From DASYAN01 sp963727755 (GTDB lineage Bacteria > Chloroflexota > Ktedonobacteria > Ktedonobacterales > Ktedonobacteraceae), in assembly GCA_963727755.1 (NCBI GenBank), contig CAVSHN010000008.1:310001-374000 (forward strand): 64,000 bases of DNA, read 5' to 3'. A program made the translations under genes and the position numbers. Positions within the stretch are counted from its first letter, which is position 1; each line of letters begins with the position of its first letter. Shown here one piece after another: positions 8,600 to 18,593 of the stretch. The notes under the pieces were generated by a model. The model was given only the letters and a program-made list of their open reading frames with translations. It had not been told where the DNA came from and did no database searches.

Positions 8600-9385
8600 C
8601 GGCTTTTTTCCTTTCCAATCAGTCTTGAGAAGAATATTCTTTCATTAAAGCAAAAACTTGTCATGCCCTTTTCCACTGCTAGGCAGTGCAAGCGGAGGAC
8701 AAGACGAAACGTCGTTCTGCATCTTTGAATGGAAGGCACACTCTAACGGCTAACTGCTAGATGGTACAAGGGAGCGTGCCAGTGGGTGAACTGAGGATCT
8801 CAGCCAGCCAAGCTTGTGGGACAACCAATGTGGAACGGGCCTGCTTTTGGCCTGTATAGTGGGGAGAGAGAGAGAGAGACATCGTGTCTTCACCTAGTAT
8901 CCTTCAAAGATTTTCTCAAACTACATACATATTTGTGAACCACATACAGTTTCAACAGTCAATAGAGAGCGATGCATGTGAGCTGTCTGGTGATGGTTAG
9001 AGATATTCGCAAGCCATGCACCTTCTTAGCATCCACTGTTATCAATTATAACATATCTGGAGAATTATTGCAAGAGCGTGAGAATCGTCAAATTGTACTG
9101 ATATCTTGACAAGCGGAACTACACTTAGAGATGATGTGCTAACAACTAGGCCAATATTTTACTTATAACTCATTTTATAATGTAACATAATGTATAAGAT
9201 GTTAAAAAAGTGGCAGATTTTGGAACACCACAAATGCCGCGACACCTGCTTTTTTTATATACTGTCTTTTCCAATACACATGCCATTATTAAAAAGAACA
9301 GATGATTCGCAAGTAGCACGTTCAGTCTACGCACGCTATATTGGCATGTGAGGCCAAGCATGAGCAGGCAGGATCATTCCTTTTC
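8600..9385. other. 786-bp region without a convincing gene
   Basis: The region contains the upstream sequence of the repeat protein and a (GA)n microsatellite at 8864-8879. A 63-codon frame on the minus strand at 9170-9361 has no ribosome site or family pattern. I see no RNA gene or clear promoter. Confidence 0.4.
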
Positions 9386-9682
9386 TTATGCATTTATAGG
9401 AGCATCAAAAAGTGGCTTCACATCAATCTTTTCTGTATTTCTAATCTGAGCAAGGTCATATGACGATTGAAGTGCAAGCCAACCTTCAGGACTACGCCCG
9501 AACGCTTTAGAGAGCCTAATTGCCATCTCAGGAGAGATTCCAGCTTGTCCATTGAGCAACAGCGACAATGTTTTACGGGTAACACCAAGAGCTTCTGCAG
9601 CTTGTGTCACCGTCAAACCCAATGGTTCAATGCATAAGTCCCTAATAATCCCTCCAGGATGTGGCGGGTTTTTCATCGACAT
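9386..9682 (-). CDS. higA: HigA-type antitoxin, no adjacent toxin
   Basis: From ATG 9682 the product is 98 residues, MSMKNPPHPGGIIRDLCIEP, which is the HigA (VapI) opening, followed by the HTH LTVTQAAEALGVTRKTLSLL and the conserved tail GISPEMAIRLSKAFGRSPEGWL. A TTG at 9718 would add 12 residues and is less likely. HigA represses its own promoter and neutralises HigB, an mRNA interferase normally encoded just upstream. Here only about 140 bases separate it from a divergent, unrelated-looking toxin gene, so its cognate HigB is missing. It may be a solitary regulator or antitoxin left after toxin loss. Confidence 0.9.
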   Translation of the reverse strand: MSMKNPPHPGGIIRDLCIEPLGLTVTQAAEALGVTRKTLSLLLNGQAGISPEMAIRLSKAFGRSPEGWLALQSSYDLAQIRNTEKIDVKPLFDAPINA

Positions 9683-9788
9683 TTTTAACACTTCTGCATG
9701 ATTGTCTAATGTTAACAATCATAACATCATTATAACCTGTTACGTACTAAGTTACAAGTTCCATATTTACAGAGCTATCTTCGACAGT

Positions 9789-9817
9789 TTGAAGGATTAT
9801 TCCAAATATGGTATAAT
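9789..9817 (+). promoter_or_regulatory. promoter of the HigB-like/XRE pair, probably leaderless
   Basis: TTGAAG (9789-9794), 17 bases, then TATAAT (9812-9817). The expected start site, about 7 bases further, coincides with the ATG at 9824, and there is no Shine-Dalgarno sequence in the intervening bases. Confidence 0.6.
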
Positions 9818-9823
9818 GGGAAC

Positions 9824-10179
9824 ATGAGTATAGAATGTCGGTGGATTCGTAGCAGTTATGACGACCTTATGGAGTTCCCCAAACGAGTCAGAGAAATCGT
9901 AGGATATGCTCTCTATGCAGCACAATGTGGCGAAAAGAGTCCAAACGCTAAACCCCTCAAAGGCATTGGCTCTGGTGTCTTAGAAGTAGTGGCTGACTAC
10001 GATGGGATACCTATCGAGCTGTTTATACAGTGCGTTTACCTAGCGCTGTCTTCGTATTGCATTGCTTTCAAAAGAAAAGTAAGCACGGCATCAAAACACC
10101 GCAACAAGATATAGAGCTGATCAAGCGGCGTCTGGCCGAGGCAATTGAAGAGGATAAAGAGTTAAGGAGGCAACCATGA
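9824..10179 (+). pseudogene. Gp49-like HigB toxin, frameshifted
   Basis: The frame starts MSIECRWIRSSYDDLMEFPK and carries PLKGIGSGVLEVVADYDG, typical of phage Gp49-like HigB toxins (RelE superfamily). As read it then runs into a wrong frame and stops at 10114. Adding one G to the GGG at 10004-10006 restores DTYRAVYTVRL, VFVLHCFQKKSKHGIKTP and QQDIELIKRRLAEA, ending at a TGA (10177-10179) that overlaps the next ATG as ATGA. The restored length, about 118 residues, is normal. Either a recent loss of the toxin or a sequencing error in a G run. Confidence 0.85.
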
Positions 10180-10490
10180 GCGAAAAAATCACACCCAGCA
10201 ATGGCAATATATTCGCTGATCTAGGACTTCCAAATCCTAAAGAAGCCTTAGCAAAAGCACAATTGGCACTTCGTATCGCAACGATTATTAAAAAACGAGG
10301 ACTCAGCCAAACACAGGCAGCGCAGATACTTGGCACGCCACAATCTAAAGTCTCTCGTATCGTCACAGGTCAACTGAGTGGATTTACGATTGATCGTCTT
10401 ATGCGCTATCTCACTGCACTTGATGCTGAGATAGAGATAATTGTGCGTGATAAGCAAAACACATCTCCCTTACATGTCGCTCTAGGATAA
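10176..10490 (+). CDS. XRE-family antitoxin of the HigB-like toxin
   Basis: A 104-residue protein from ATG 10176, with AAGGAGG 5-6 bases upstream and a 4-base overlap with the restored toxin frame. It contains FADLGLPNPKEALAKAQLA, then an HTH (GLSQTQAAQILGTPQSKVSR) and LSGFTIDRLMRYLTALDAEI, the pattern of XRE-type antitoxins paired with Gp49-like toxins. It should bind the operator of its own operon and neutralise the toxin. If the toxin frameshift is real, this is now an orphan antitoxin. Assignment is firm on sequence pattern and gene order. Confidence 0.9.
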   Translation: MSEKITPSNGNIFADLGLPNPKEALAKAQLALRIATIIKKRGLSQTQAAQILGTPQSKVSRIVTGQLSGFTIDRLMRYLTALDAEIEIIVRDKQNTSPLHVALG

Positions 10491-10727
10491 CTGGTCAGAA
10501 ATGATCAGCAGGGGCTTTGTAGCTAGACTCCATCGCAACTCAGCATACCTGGAGAGGCGTGCTGCTTTGGCTTCACGGTTCGCTACATCAGGGCCGTCTT
10601 CCGCAGATGGGTTGCTATGCTGCTCCATCGCAGCAAGTTGGAGCAGCAAGGCAGGAGCCAAGATCAGTTCTTTTCAAGCTTATATCAAAACGTCAGTGGT
10701 TTCTAGATGCTTAACGTAGTTCGTTGT

Positions 10728-12340
10728 TTATAGGCGTTTAGATGAGGCAACCAGCAACTTCAACAACGCTCCAGGAGTTACTACCTCATAATCGCTTCCT
10801 AGCTCTTTGGCCACCTCTTTTAGCTCGGCAGGGCCCATTTGCCAAGCCAACACATAGATATTGATAAAGTAAGGGCGTTGCCCCTTCGTGGCTCGGCGTA
10901 TCATTGTTACTGCCTGATTTACGCTATTTGCCATACCCACGTTTTGAAAAATGGGAATGTTACCGCTATGACTCCAATTTGCCTGATCTATCCCCCCTCC
11001 ATTTAAAATTCCTTTTAAACCATATGATCGCAGATTGCAATAAAAATCCTGCTGTAGTTTCTTGTCGATCAAGACCATGCCTGAGCCCTTGGTCACCGCA
11101 CGAAACATTAAAAGGGGATGCAGCCAGCAGTTTGAGTCCAGATTTGAGTCCAGAATTTCTAGTAAGCTCAAGCGCATGCGTTGCATAGCTTTACCCGTCT
11201 GCTGCAAGTAGCTTGCAAGTTTGCTATGCGGCCATTTCGAGGGATAGCTATAACCCAGTCCACTGGGGCCAGCGATAAATTCATCATTGGCACTCGCCGT
11301 ATGTACATAGTAGTCCCACATCGCAGGTGCTGCTTGCTCTAGGATGAGGGCTATGGGCCAGCCAATTGGAATAGTGCCTCGTTGTGGATCGCGCCAGAGG
11401 CGCAGCATGTGCTCTTGAATATACTGAAGATTATCTCCCTCACTCATAGTGAAAGAAACATAAACCTTGCATTGGGGAGTCTGGACATTCTGATATGTAG
11501 GCACAGGAGAGATCTGCTCACTAGTCACTCCCGACCAGATCTCTAGGTTTGAGAAGTAGTCACTGGCTACCACAGGTATCGCATTAGACGAGGTCAGGGT
11601 AACTCCACTGCCCTCCTGTTGAAACCAGCCCAGATGGATAGTACCTGGTGAGCAGGCACGCAAAATGTTCTTAAGCAGCCAACGTTCTGATCGCCAGCCC
11701 AGAGACATCCTCGGCAAGACATCAATTGGATTGAGCCAGTAAATGAAAGCTTTGGTAGCAGTAAGGTAGGGACGTATTCCTATCGCGGTTTTGGGATAAG
11801 TCCAGCAACAAGACCTGGCGTAGTATGCGCAAAAAGATGTTCTAGGGCCCAGCGATAAACCTGTGGACGAGAGACCCAATTATATTCACGCATGTCATCA
11901 ATGATGGAGAGGCTACCTTCGCGTCTGAGTAAGATATCAGCCATAGCCGGCGAGACGACAAAGCCGTTGCGCTGTGAACCGATCATCGTAGCAACGTTCA
12001 CACTATCAATGCATTTAGGATCGTAGATCACATAACCCTCTATGCGGTCACGATAGGTTTGCAGCAAATCAAAGAGGGTGGCTTCTCCGGTGAGAGTCGA
12101 GGTTTTGCAGGGAATGTGACCCAGGGCTTCGCGTAGCCAGAATAGATCATTCTCACGCCAATCCAAGTAGACAGATGCCTGAAAACGGTTGATCAGCCCG
12201 ACTAGTGTGGCGATACTGAGTTGCAAATCATAGTCAAGACGATGAACATTGTACACTACGAGTTCTCGTGGTGGCTGAAATGCTGGCAGAAAACGACCCG
12301 CAGACCAATCAACGCGGATATCATGTCCTCTAGTAGTCAT
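10728..12340 (-). pseudogene. GxGYxYP-domain protein, one frameshift
   Basis: Two overlapping minus-strand frames make one gene: residues 1-186 from ATG 12340, then a shift at the TTTT run 11789-11792 into the frame ending at 10728. Restoring one base joins LVAGLIPK to TAIGIRPYLTATKAF. The C-terminal part contains GPSGLGYSYPSKWP, the GxGYxYP motif that names this putative glycoside-hydrolase-related family, preceded by WPIALILEQAAPAMWDYY. The N-terminal half (VVYNVHRLDYDLQLSIATLVG, SVYLDWRENDLFWL) matches the family's Rossmann-like N-terminal domain. No signal peptide is evident. Function of the family is not established; carbohydrate binding or processing is inferred. Confidence 0.8.
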
Positions 12341-12442
12341 AAAAGCGTCCTCGACTCCTTTTTACAGGCAGAATCTTCGCAGAAATTTCGCAAAAATCTC
12401 TATAATTCAGTACGTCGAGAGCAAGCCCAGGGTTAACTTTTC

Positions 12443-14335
12443 CTATGACACAGGACGATACACCATATATCCTTCTATTTCACTGCTCTCAAATGCATGT
12501 TCATGGCCAGCAATGCGCTGAATAAACGTTTTCAACTGCTCAGAGTTCTTGAGAAAGACAAAAGCAGCATGTGGATCACTATATACCTGGGCACGGTACG
12601 GCCAGTCACGATCCAAGTCGGGTTGCAATTTTCCATTGAGTACCGCACATATCAATCGCTCCTGACTCTCAAAGGCTAGACGATCACAAGTCCAATAGTC
12701 AGTATAAAACCGATGGATACCTTGGTTCTCCAATTGTGTGATGAGTCGTGCCTCCTGCATATTGTGCCGTTGCGTACCATCTAACCCGCTCAGAGTTGCG
12801 AAAGTACCTTGTATTAGCACCCCAAGAACAATTGCAAGCGTGGCATAGCGTACCACTAGAGCCAAGCCTCGCAAGAAGAGCTGGTGTCTTTTCAAGGTAT
12901 TCATGAGATCCCAGAGTGCGATGATGAGACCCGGAGTCGCAATATGAAGAGCGATCAAGTAGCGAGAGGAGGTCCAGGGGACTAAAGCTGGGGTAATAGA
13001 GGCACCATAGACCAGTAATCCTAGGCCAGCGGCAGCTAGAATCATCAGACGTGCCGCATGAATAGTCGCTTGGTCTCGCATACTCCCATCTACAAAAGTG
13101 TGTTGGTGTACTTGCCGTCGATACACAAGTAACCAATGAATTGCTAGCCAGACAGCAATGCCCCAGAGAAGTATATTAGCCAATCCCCATGCAGCATGAA
13201 AAGCACTACACTGTAACGCATAGGCAGAAGACTTCCAGGAGAGCGGCCATACCTCGTGTGAGCTGATGGGACAGAGAACCATCGCCCCACTATGTAGAGG
13301 AAGTGCAACCACCATCAATCCGAGTAGCTGGCGCATGAGTGTGGGAGGTAGAACTATTTGATTATTATCACCATAATAGTATTGTGTGGCAGATGCTTGC
13401 GCAGTTGAATGTATTAGCCGTTGACTTTGTTTTGATACAGGAGGGAGTGGAGGAAGAGGGACAGTGGATATTTTCTCATGAGTGGTTACGAGCTGCAACT
13501 GAGACGAGAAAGGAATTATGCGATTCTTGACATGCTCACGTGGAATGGTTGCAAAAAAAATGATATAGGGCGAGAATCCAATGAGAAAACAAAGCGTGAT
13601 CAGAAGGGGGGCCAGACTTTTGTATTCATGCCAACAGCACACGAGAATGAGAGAACCTGGCATCAAGACAAAGGGAAGCACCAATGGATCGCTCCATAGA
13701 GCAAGTCCTGCCAATAGGCCCCAAAGTGCGAAGCCTGCATAGCGACAGTGTCTTTGTCTAGTATTTTTTAAAGGTATGCGTGTAGTAAGTGCTAAATGTG
13801 CAGCGAGTAATGATAGTAGAGTTCCAAAAAGGAGAACTTCGTTTGGGCCTCCACCTGCGAAAACGTGGTAAAAAAGCATTTGTGAGGAGCCCAGAGAGAG
13901 GATAAGCAGTGAGATGACACCAACAGGGCGACTATAGAGCAGGCATGACAGTAGATACATTGCAACCAGGAAGAAAACTAGTTCCAGCACGACGCCCAGA
14001 CGCAGTGCGAAAACGGTAGGACCAAACATGTTGAAAAATATGGCCCCTAGCCATGCTTGTAGCGAGCCCATATAGTCCTGCCCATAATACATGACTACGA
14101 ACTTGTTGTGGTAAAGGATATCGCGGGCCATTAGACCCATTGTTCCCTCATCGCTATTTGTTTGTGGCCAAGGGATGGAAATCAGATAGAGATGCAAAAG
14201 AAATGACAGTACAATAATGATGGCGGCACAAAGATCATAGAAGCAACTAGAAATCCTGCTGCTTTTTTGGTCTCTAGTCACACAAAGTACAGCAGAATCT
14301 GTCTGAGGTTCTTCAATGGAGAGATTTTGTTCCAC
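12443..14335 (-). CDS. GT39-like membrane glycosyltransferase
   Basis: A 630-residue protein from a GTG at 14335 following GGGATAGGT. It has about 11-12 hydrophobic helices, starting at residues 36-56. The first outside loop reads PQTNSDEGTMGLMARDIL, with the acidic pair (DE) that is catalytic in GT-C enzymes of the PMT/ArnT type, followed by YYGQDYMGSLQAWLGA. Such enzymes transfer a sugar from a polyprenyl-phosphate donor to protein or lipid on the outer face of the membrane. A dolichol-phosphate-mannose-synthase-like gene and a UbiA enzyme elsewhere in the window could supply such donors. The soluble C-terminus is about 110 residues. Donor and acceptor are unknown. Confidence 0.8.
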   Translation of the reverse strand: MEQNLSIEEPQTDSAVLCVTRDQKSSRISSCFYDLCAAIIIVLSFLLHLYLISIPWPQTNSDEGTMGLMARDILYHNKFVVMYYGQDYMGSLQAWLGAIFFNMFGPTVFALRLGVVLELVFFLVAMYLLSCLLYSRPVGVISLLILSLGSSQMLFYHVFAGGGPNEVLLFGTLLSLLAAHLALTTRIPLKNTRQRHCRYAGFALWGLLAGLALWSDPLVLPFVLMPGSLILVCCWHEYKSLAPLLITLCFLIGFSPYIIFFATIPREHVKNRIIPFSSQLQLVTTHEKISTVPLPPLPPVSKQSQRLIHSTAQASATQYYYGDNNQIVLPPTLMRQLLGLMVVALPLHSGAMVLCPISSHEVWPLSWKSSAYALQCSAFHAAWGLANILLWGIAVWLAIHWLLVYRRQVHQHTFVDGSMRDQATIHAARLMILAAAGLGLLVYGASITPALVPWTSSRYLIALHIATPGLIIALWDLMNTLKRHQLFLRGLALVVRYATLAIVLGVLIQGTFATLSGLDGTQRHNMQEARLITQLENQGIHRFYTDYWTCDRLAFESQERLICAVLNGKLQPDLDRDWPYRAQVYSDPHAAFVFLKNSEQLKTFIQRIAGHEHAFESSEIEGYMVYRPVS

Positions 14336-14411
14336 TACCTATCCCTTTCCTAATGGATGGCTGAAAAGTGGTCTATTACATCCATGACTTTTTTTTATAT
14401 AGCTTCTTCTA

Positions 14412-16876
14412 TTAGGAGCCCTTTGGCCGAAGGTATAGAATCCCTTCGGCTGCACCTTCGATGAGATCACGTTTGAAAAGCTGGGGATGATAGCTACCTT
14501 CTTGCCACAATTGGATCAAATCATCATAATGTTTATTACCCGGGTGACCTGATTGTCCAGGAACGTGTATAGAGAGCGAGTTGTTGAGATTGTCCAGATC
14601 GAGAATCTGGCGATAGGATGGGATAGAAATAACCTCCTCTGGGCTATTGGGTGATGAATTACCCATATTGACAGTGTCGCTGTCACCTCCAGCCGGAAAT
14701 GGGCCTCGGTTGAAAAAGTTTTCCAGCGTTTTCACAGTACCCAGTGGATGGCAAAAGGTCATTTTATGGATGAGGCCATATTGCCAATGGAGGATATTAC
14801 TGCCCAAGCGCTCTCGACATTCCTCTATGGTAGCATCAAAGGCACGCTCCAGGGCAATATCCCACGAGGTAGGCCCATTGGGAATGACTGAGTTCGCAAA
14901 CCAGTTGTCGTCATGTTCCTTGAGCAGACGGATGAGTAGGGGAATACTGCGGCTTGCATAGCCATTCAGACTGGTCAGAATGAAAGTGCCGGTCCCCAGG
15001 TAGCTCTCGACAAGCGAACTATCATCGCCAAGCACGGTCTCGAAGACAATGTGGGTTAGTTTGCGTAAAAATGTGGTGTAGATGGTCGCGCCAATGCTGT
15101 CGGTAGCGAGGACATAATCCCAGGTTTGCAAGATTTCCTGGGCCGCCCTTTTGAGGGGTATATTAGCCTCAAGTGCTAGGATGTAAGGAACGATTTCGGT
15201 TGCAGGGATTGAGTACTGGTCCATCTGGATGCTGGCCATGTCTGAGAGAGTTAGTTTGCCTTTGCTCGTTAAAAGATCACGGATGCGCTGAGCCCGGTAG
15301 CCATTGAGCCATTCATGGGTAATATAGTAGGGATAGGTATCGTCCACTACACGGTTGTTGGCAGTGACGATGAAGTGTTGCTCAGGATTGTAGATCTGAG
15401 GCAGTTCATCGAATGGGATGAGACCTGTCCATTCATATTCACCAGTCCAACCGGGTGAGGGAAGGAGAGCCTGCCCACGTGCACGTATGGGGATAGCTCC
15501 AGCCATAATGTAGCCGATATTGCCCGCGCGATCAGCGTAGACAAAGTTTTGAGGAGGAACATCCCAGTCACGTAAAGCCTCACGAAACTGATCCCAGTTA
15601 GTTGCTCGATTGAGTTTATTAATCGCTGATATAAGTCTGAATTGCTCGAGTCCTGGCCAGCGCAGAGCTATAGGGAAATCGGGGGCAAAGGTGGTTTTCT
15701 GATGTGTTTGTAACTGAGGTGTGCTATCAGGTTGCTGTGTAGCTGTGATAATTGGGCCATGCCGAGTGATGCGTACTTCTTCAATCACAGGCGCATCCCA
15801 ACCTTTGACTATAATTTCTTCGTCGAGAACCTGAGCATTTTCCCATTGGCCCATGAATTCGTACTGGCTTGGATAATCTGGATTGAACTTCTCAATATAA
15901 AGATCCTCAATATCGGAGATAGCATTGGTAACACCCCAGGCCATATGTTGATTATGTCCAATGATGATGCCTGGTGAGCCGGGGAAGCTAACGCCAGTAA
16001 CATCAATATCTCCTGCCACTAGATGACATTCATACCAGATGGATGGGACTGTCTGTCCCAGGTGCGGATCATTACAGAGCATAGGAGCACCTGTCTCGGT
16101 CATTGTCCCATCAACGACCCAGTTATTACTGCCTCCCATGATGCCAAAACCACTCAGCTCCTGAATCTGCCTATATTGCTCCAATAGATCAGCATTGGCC
16201 CCACTATATTCGATCCCAGGAGGGATAATCAGTGGATGCTGAGGATCATAGCCAGCTTCTAACTTAACAGCTCGCTCTACACCTAGTTTGGCGATCAGCC
16301 GTGCTCGGATAAGTTCTGTTTCCCAGTTCCCGCTTAAACTCCATCCCTGTAGTTTCCCCCACATGATTGTATGAACAGGTTCCCAAGCTTCGGGCGTGAT
16401 GTGCAATATGGTAAATTCGGCAGGCATCTTGTGTGAATTGCGCTTGATAAACATATTAACGCCGTTGGCATAAGCTTGGAGAATACGTTGGTCATGCTCT
16501 GGAAGTTCTTTTGCATGCTCGGCTGCCACGCGATGCATACCCAGACGGCGACAGAAGCGGTCAGATCGAGAACAATGGGGCCAAATATTTCAGAGAGCCG
16601 CCCGGCTACTATGCGGCGGTTCAATTCCATCTGCCAGAGGCGATCCTGGGCATGGACATAGCCCAGTGCAAAATAGAGGTCATCCTCGTTATTGGCATAG
16701 ATATGAGGTATCCCGTAGTGGTCAGTGATAATTTCAACGGCCTCATGTAGTCCACTGAGATGTACAGTACCGTTTTTCCGTGGCACTGACCGTCGGGTAA
16801 GTAGTGAATAGGTACCACTTACGAAACCCGAGACGCTCATTGCTGTGAGAAGCGTTTTTTTCCACCATGACGTCAT
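14412..16876 (-). pseudogene. penicillin acylase family Ntn-hydrolase, one frameshift
   Basis: The N-terminal part runs from ATG 16876 with a signal-anchor (WWKKTLLTAMSVSGFVSGTY) and VEIITDHYGIPHIYANNEDD, then shifts frame at about 16562. Adding one base turns LDLTAS into LDLDRFCRRLGMHRVAAEHA and joins the 708-codon C-terminal frame. The self-cleavage site is GIMGGSNNWVV, in which Ser becomes the N-terminal nucleophile of the beta chain, followed by CNDPHLGQTVPSIWYE. Further conserved pieces are GVSFPGSPGIIIGHN and GNSSPNSPEEVISIPSYRQI. Total about 820 residues, normal for the family (PvdQ/penicillin G acylase relatives), which hydrolyse amides outside the cytoplasm. Substrate unknown. Confidence 0.9.
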
Positions 16877-16926
16877 GACGCAACCTCCTTATTGGCGAAC
16901 CACTCTCATGGACAAACCACCACATC

Positions 16927-17340
16927 TCACAAGTCCGTCTCTTCTTGCAATTGATCTTTGCCAAGCCGTTCTAAGATCTCATCGACCTCTCCCTGAGAAA
17001 GGACACTCAGCTCTGGAACTAACTCTTGCAAGCGTTGGAGGTCATTGACTGTGGCAATGCTCTTTTGCGCACGTTCTTTCAACCCAGGGAAGCGTTTTGC
17101 TACTATATTGACAGCCGCCTGCTGCATGGCCTGAATTGCCTGTTGTAAGCCCTTCTGAAGGCTTTCCTCTAAACATTTCTCACGGCTATCCTTCTGCAAG
17201 ATCCAATATAGGGGATCCAAGACCCAATATTGGGGGTCCTCCATATGCAATACATCGTATTCCATGGCATACTCCTTTCGAAGCCATTTTCTGTCTTGCT
17301 CTGACATCTTCCTCAGCAAACCACACTTATGAACAAACCA
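16927..17340 (-). pseudogene. duplicated C-terminal fragment of the Rpn nuclease
   Basis: This open stretch encodes MSEQDRKWLRKEYAMEYDVL, DPLYWILQKDSRE, AVNIVAKRFPGLKERAQKSI and LSVLSQGEVDEILERLGKDQ. Each block matches the C-terminal third of the complete gene at 17348-18352, at about 80 percent by eye. There is no nuclease domain and no own start beyond readthrough from the neighbouring copy. A shorter third echo (WWFVHESGSP) lies at about 16890-16930. The arrangement is a local tandem duplication of roughly 0.4 kb. Confidence 0.8.
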
Positions 17341-17347
17341 CCATGTA

Positions 17348-18352
17348 TCACAAGTCTGTCTCTTCTTGTACCTGATCCTTGCAGAGCCGATCCAAGACCT
17401 CATCGACTTCGCCTTGTGAAAGAACACTTAGATCTGGAATTAATTCTTGCAGGCGTTGGAAATCATTGACTGTAACAATGCTCTTTTGGGCATGTTGTTT
17501 CAACCCAGGGAAGCGTTTTGCCACCACATTGATAGCTGTTTGCTGCATGGCCTGAATTGCCTGTTGTAAGGCTTCCTCACGGCTATCTTTCTGCAAGATC
17601 CAATATAGGGGGTCCATTCGTAATGCATCATATTCCATGGTATACTCCTCTCTAAGCCATTTTCTGTCTCGATCTGACATCTTCCTCACTGCCATCCTAA
17701 AGGCAATGCTTAAGAGATCAGGCCTGTCTAGCCGCCTTAAATTACTAAGCATGTCTTGCACAATATGTCGCTTTGCTCCTCCGTTGGTGAGAGGCAAGAT
17801 TGGCAATAGAGCTGCTCTGCCTCGACTGCGGATCTCTTCTGGGATCAGATCCTTCATCTCCACCACCGGATAGTTGAAGGTGAGCACACGTGACCATTCC
17901 TTCAGTGGTGTTTCCCAAACCAGTGGTGATGACTCGATGGCTGTATCATTCTGCAAGTGGAAAACACCAGAAATCACATCCGTCTTGTACTTCTCGCGGA
18001 CTGCCTTGTTATATTCTAATAATCGTTCAGGCATCTTGGAGTTATGATACGTCTCAGACTCCAGATGCACCAGCAATGGATACCTTCCCTTGATCGTCTC
18101 TGTCTTTAGAAGCACATCCATTATCAGATGTGGCCCCTCCAGTCTCTCTGGCAGACACCCTAGATATCGCAGTCCCGGTAAAATCAGATCCAGATAGGCC
18201 TGCGGATCAATCGTCATCAAATAATACATCGATCGATCCCACTCTTGAGACATGATGCTTCCCAGCTGCATCACTCTCTCCACTTCCTCATGCCGCTGTT
18301 GTGTGGAGAAGCCGCTCACCCAACCTATCTCTCTTGAATATTCCTCTTCCAT
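17348..18352 (-). CDS. Rpn/PD-(D/E)XK-type nuclease (transposase-like)
   Basis: From ATG 18352 (MEEEYSREIGW, with CAGGAGG just upstream) the product is 334 residues. The core PLLVHLESETYHNSKMPERL and LLEYNKAVREKYKTDVISGV is the PD-(D/E)XK signature of the Rpn/YhgA-like family (the E-x-E after a hydrophobic strand, then RLLEYN). The middle has LPLTNGGAKRHIVQDML and the C-terminus has VAKRFPGLKQHAQKSI and LSVLSQGEVDEVLDRL, a helical tail common in these proteins. Rpn proteins are DNA endonucleases that promote RecA-independent recombination and are often multicopy. A duplicated tail fragment follows immediately downstream. Confidence 0.8.
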   Translation of the reverse strand: MEEEYSREIGWVSGFSTQQRHEEVERVMQLGSIMSQEWDRSMYYLMTIDPQAYLDLILPGLRYLGCLPERLEGPHLIMDVLLKTETIKGRYPLLVHLESETYHNSKMPERLLEYNKAVREKYKTDVISGVFHLQNDTAIESSPLVWETPLKEWSRVLTFNYPVVEMKDLIPEEIRSRGRAALLPILPLTNGGAKRHIVQDMLSNLRRLDRPDLLSIAFRMAVRKMSDRDRKWLREEYTMEYDALRMDPLYWILQKDSREEALQQAIQAMQQTAINVVAKRFPGLKQHAQKSIVTVNDFQRLQELIPDLSVLSQGEVDEVLDRLCKDQVQEETDL

Positions 18353-18593
18353 GATGGCCTCCTGCCGCCACATCCCATCCCTACTAGGGATGAGCAAAAT
18401 TTACCTTCGGACTTTGGTGATTGAGGACACCAACAACCACCGTCCGGGCATTGTTCCTCGCTCATCCCTCTGATCATACTCTAGGCAAGTACGTTTTGTC
18501 AAGGAATACTCCTGTATAACAGGATTTCTGGAATTTGAATTTTTATCGTCAAGAGAGCTATTGATTGTCTTACTAGGCTGCAAAAACTGTATG

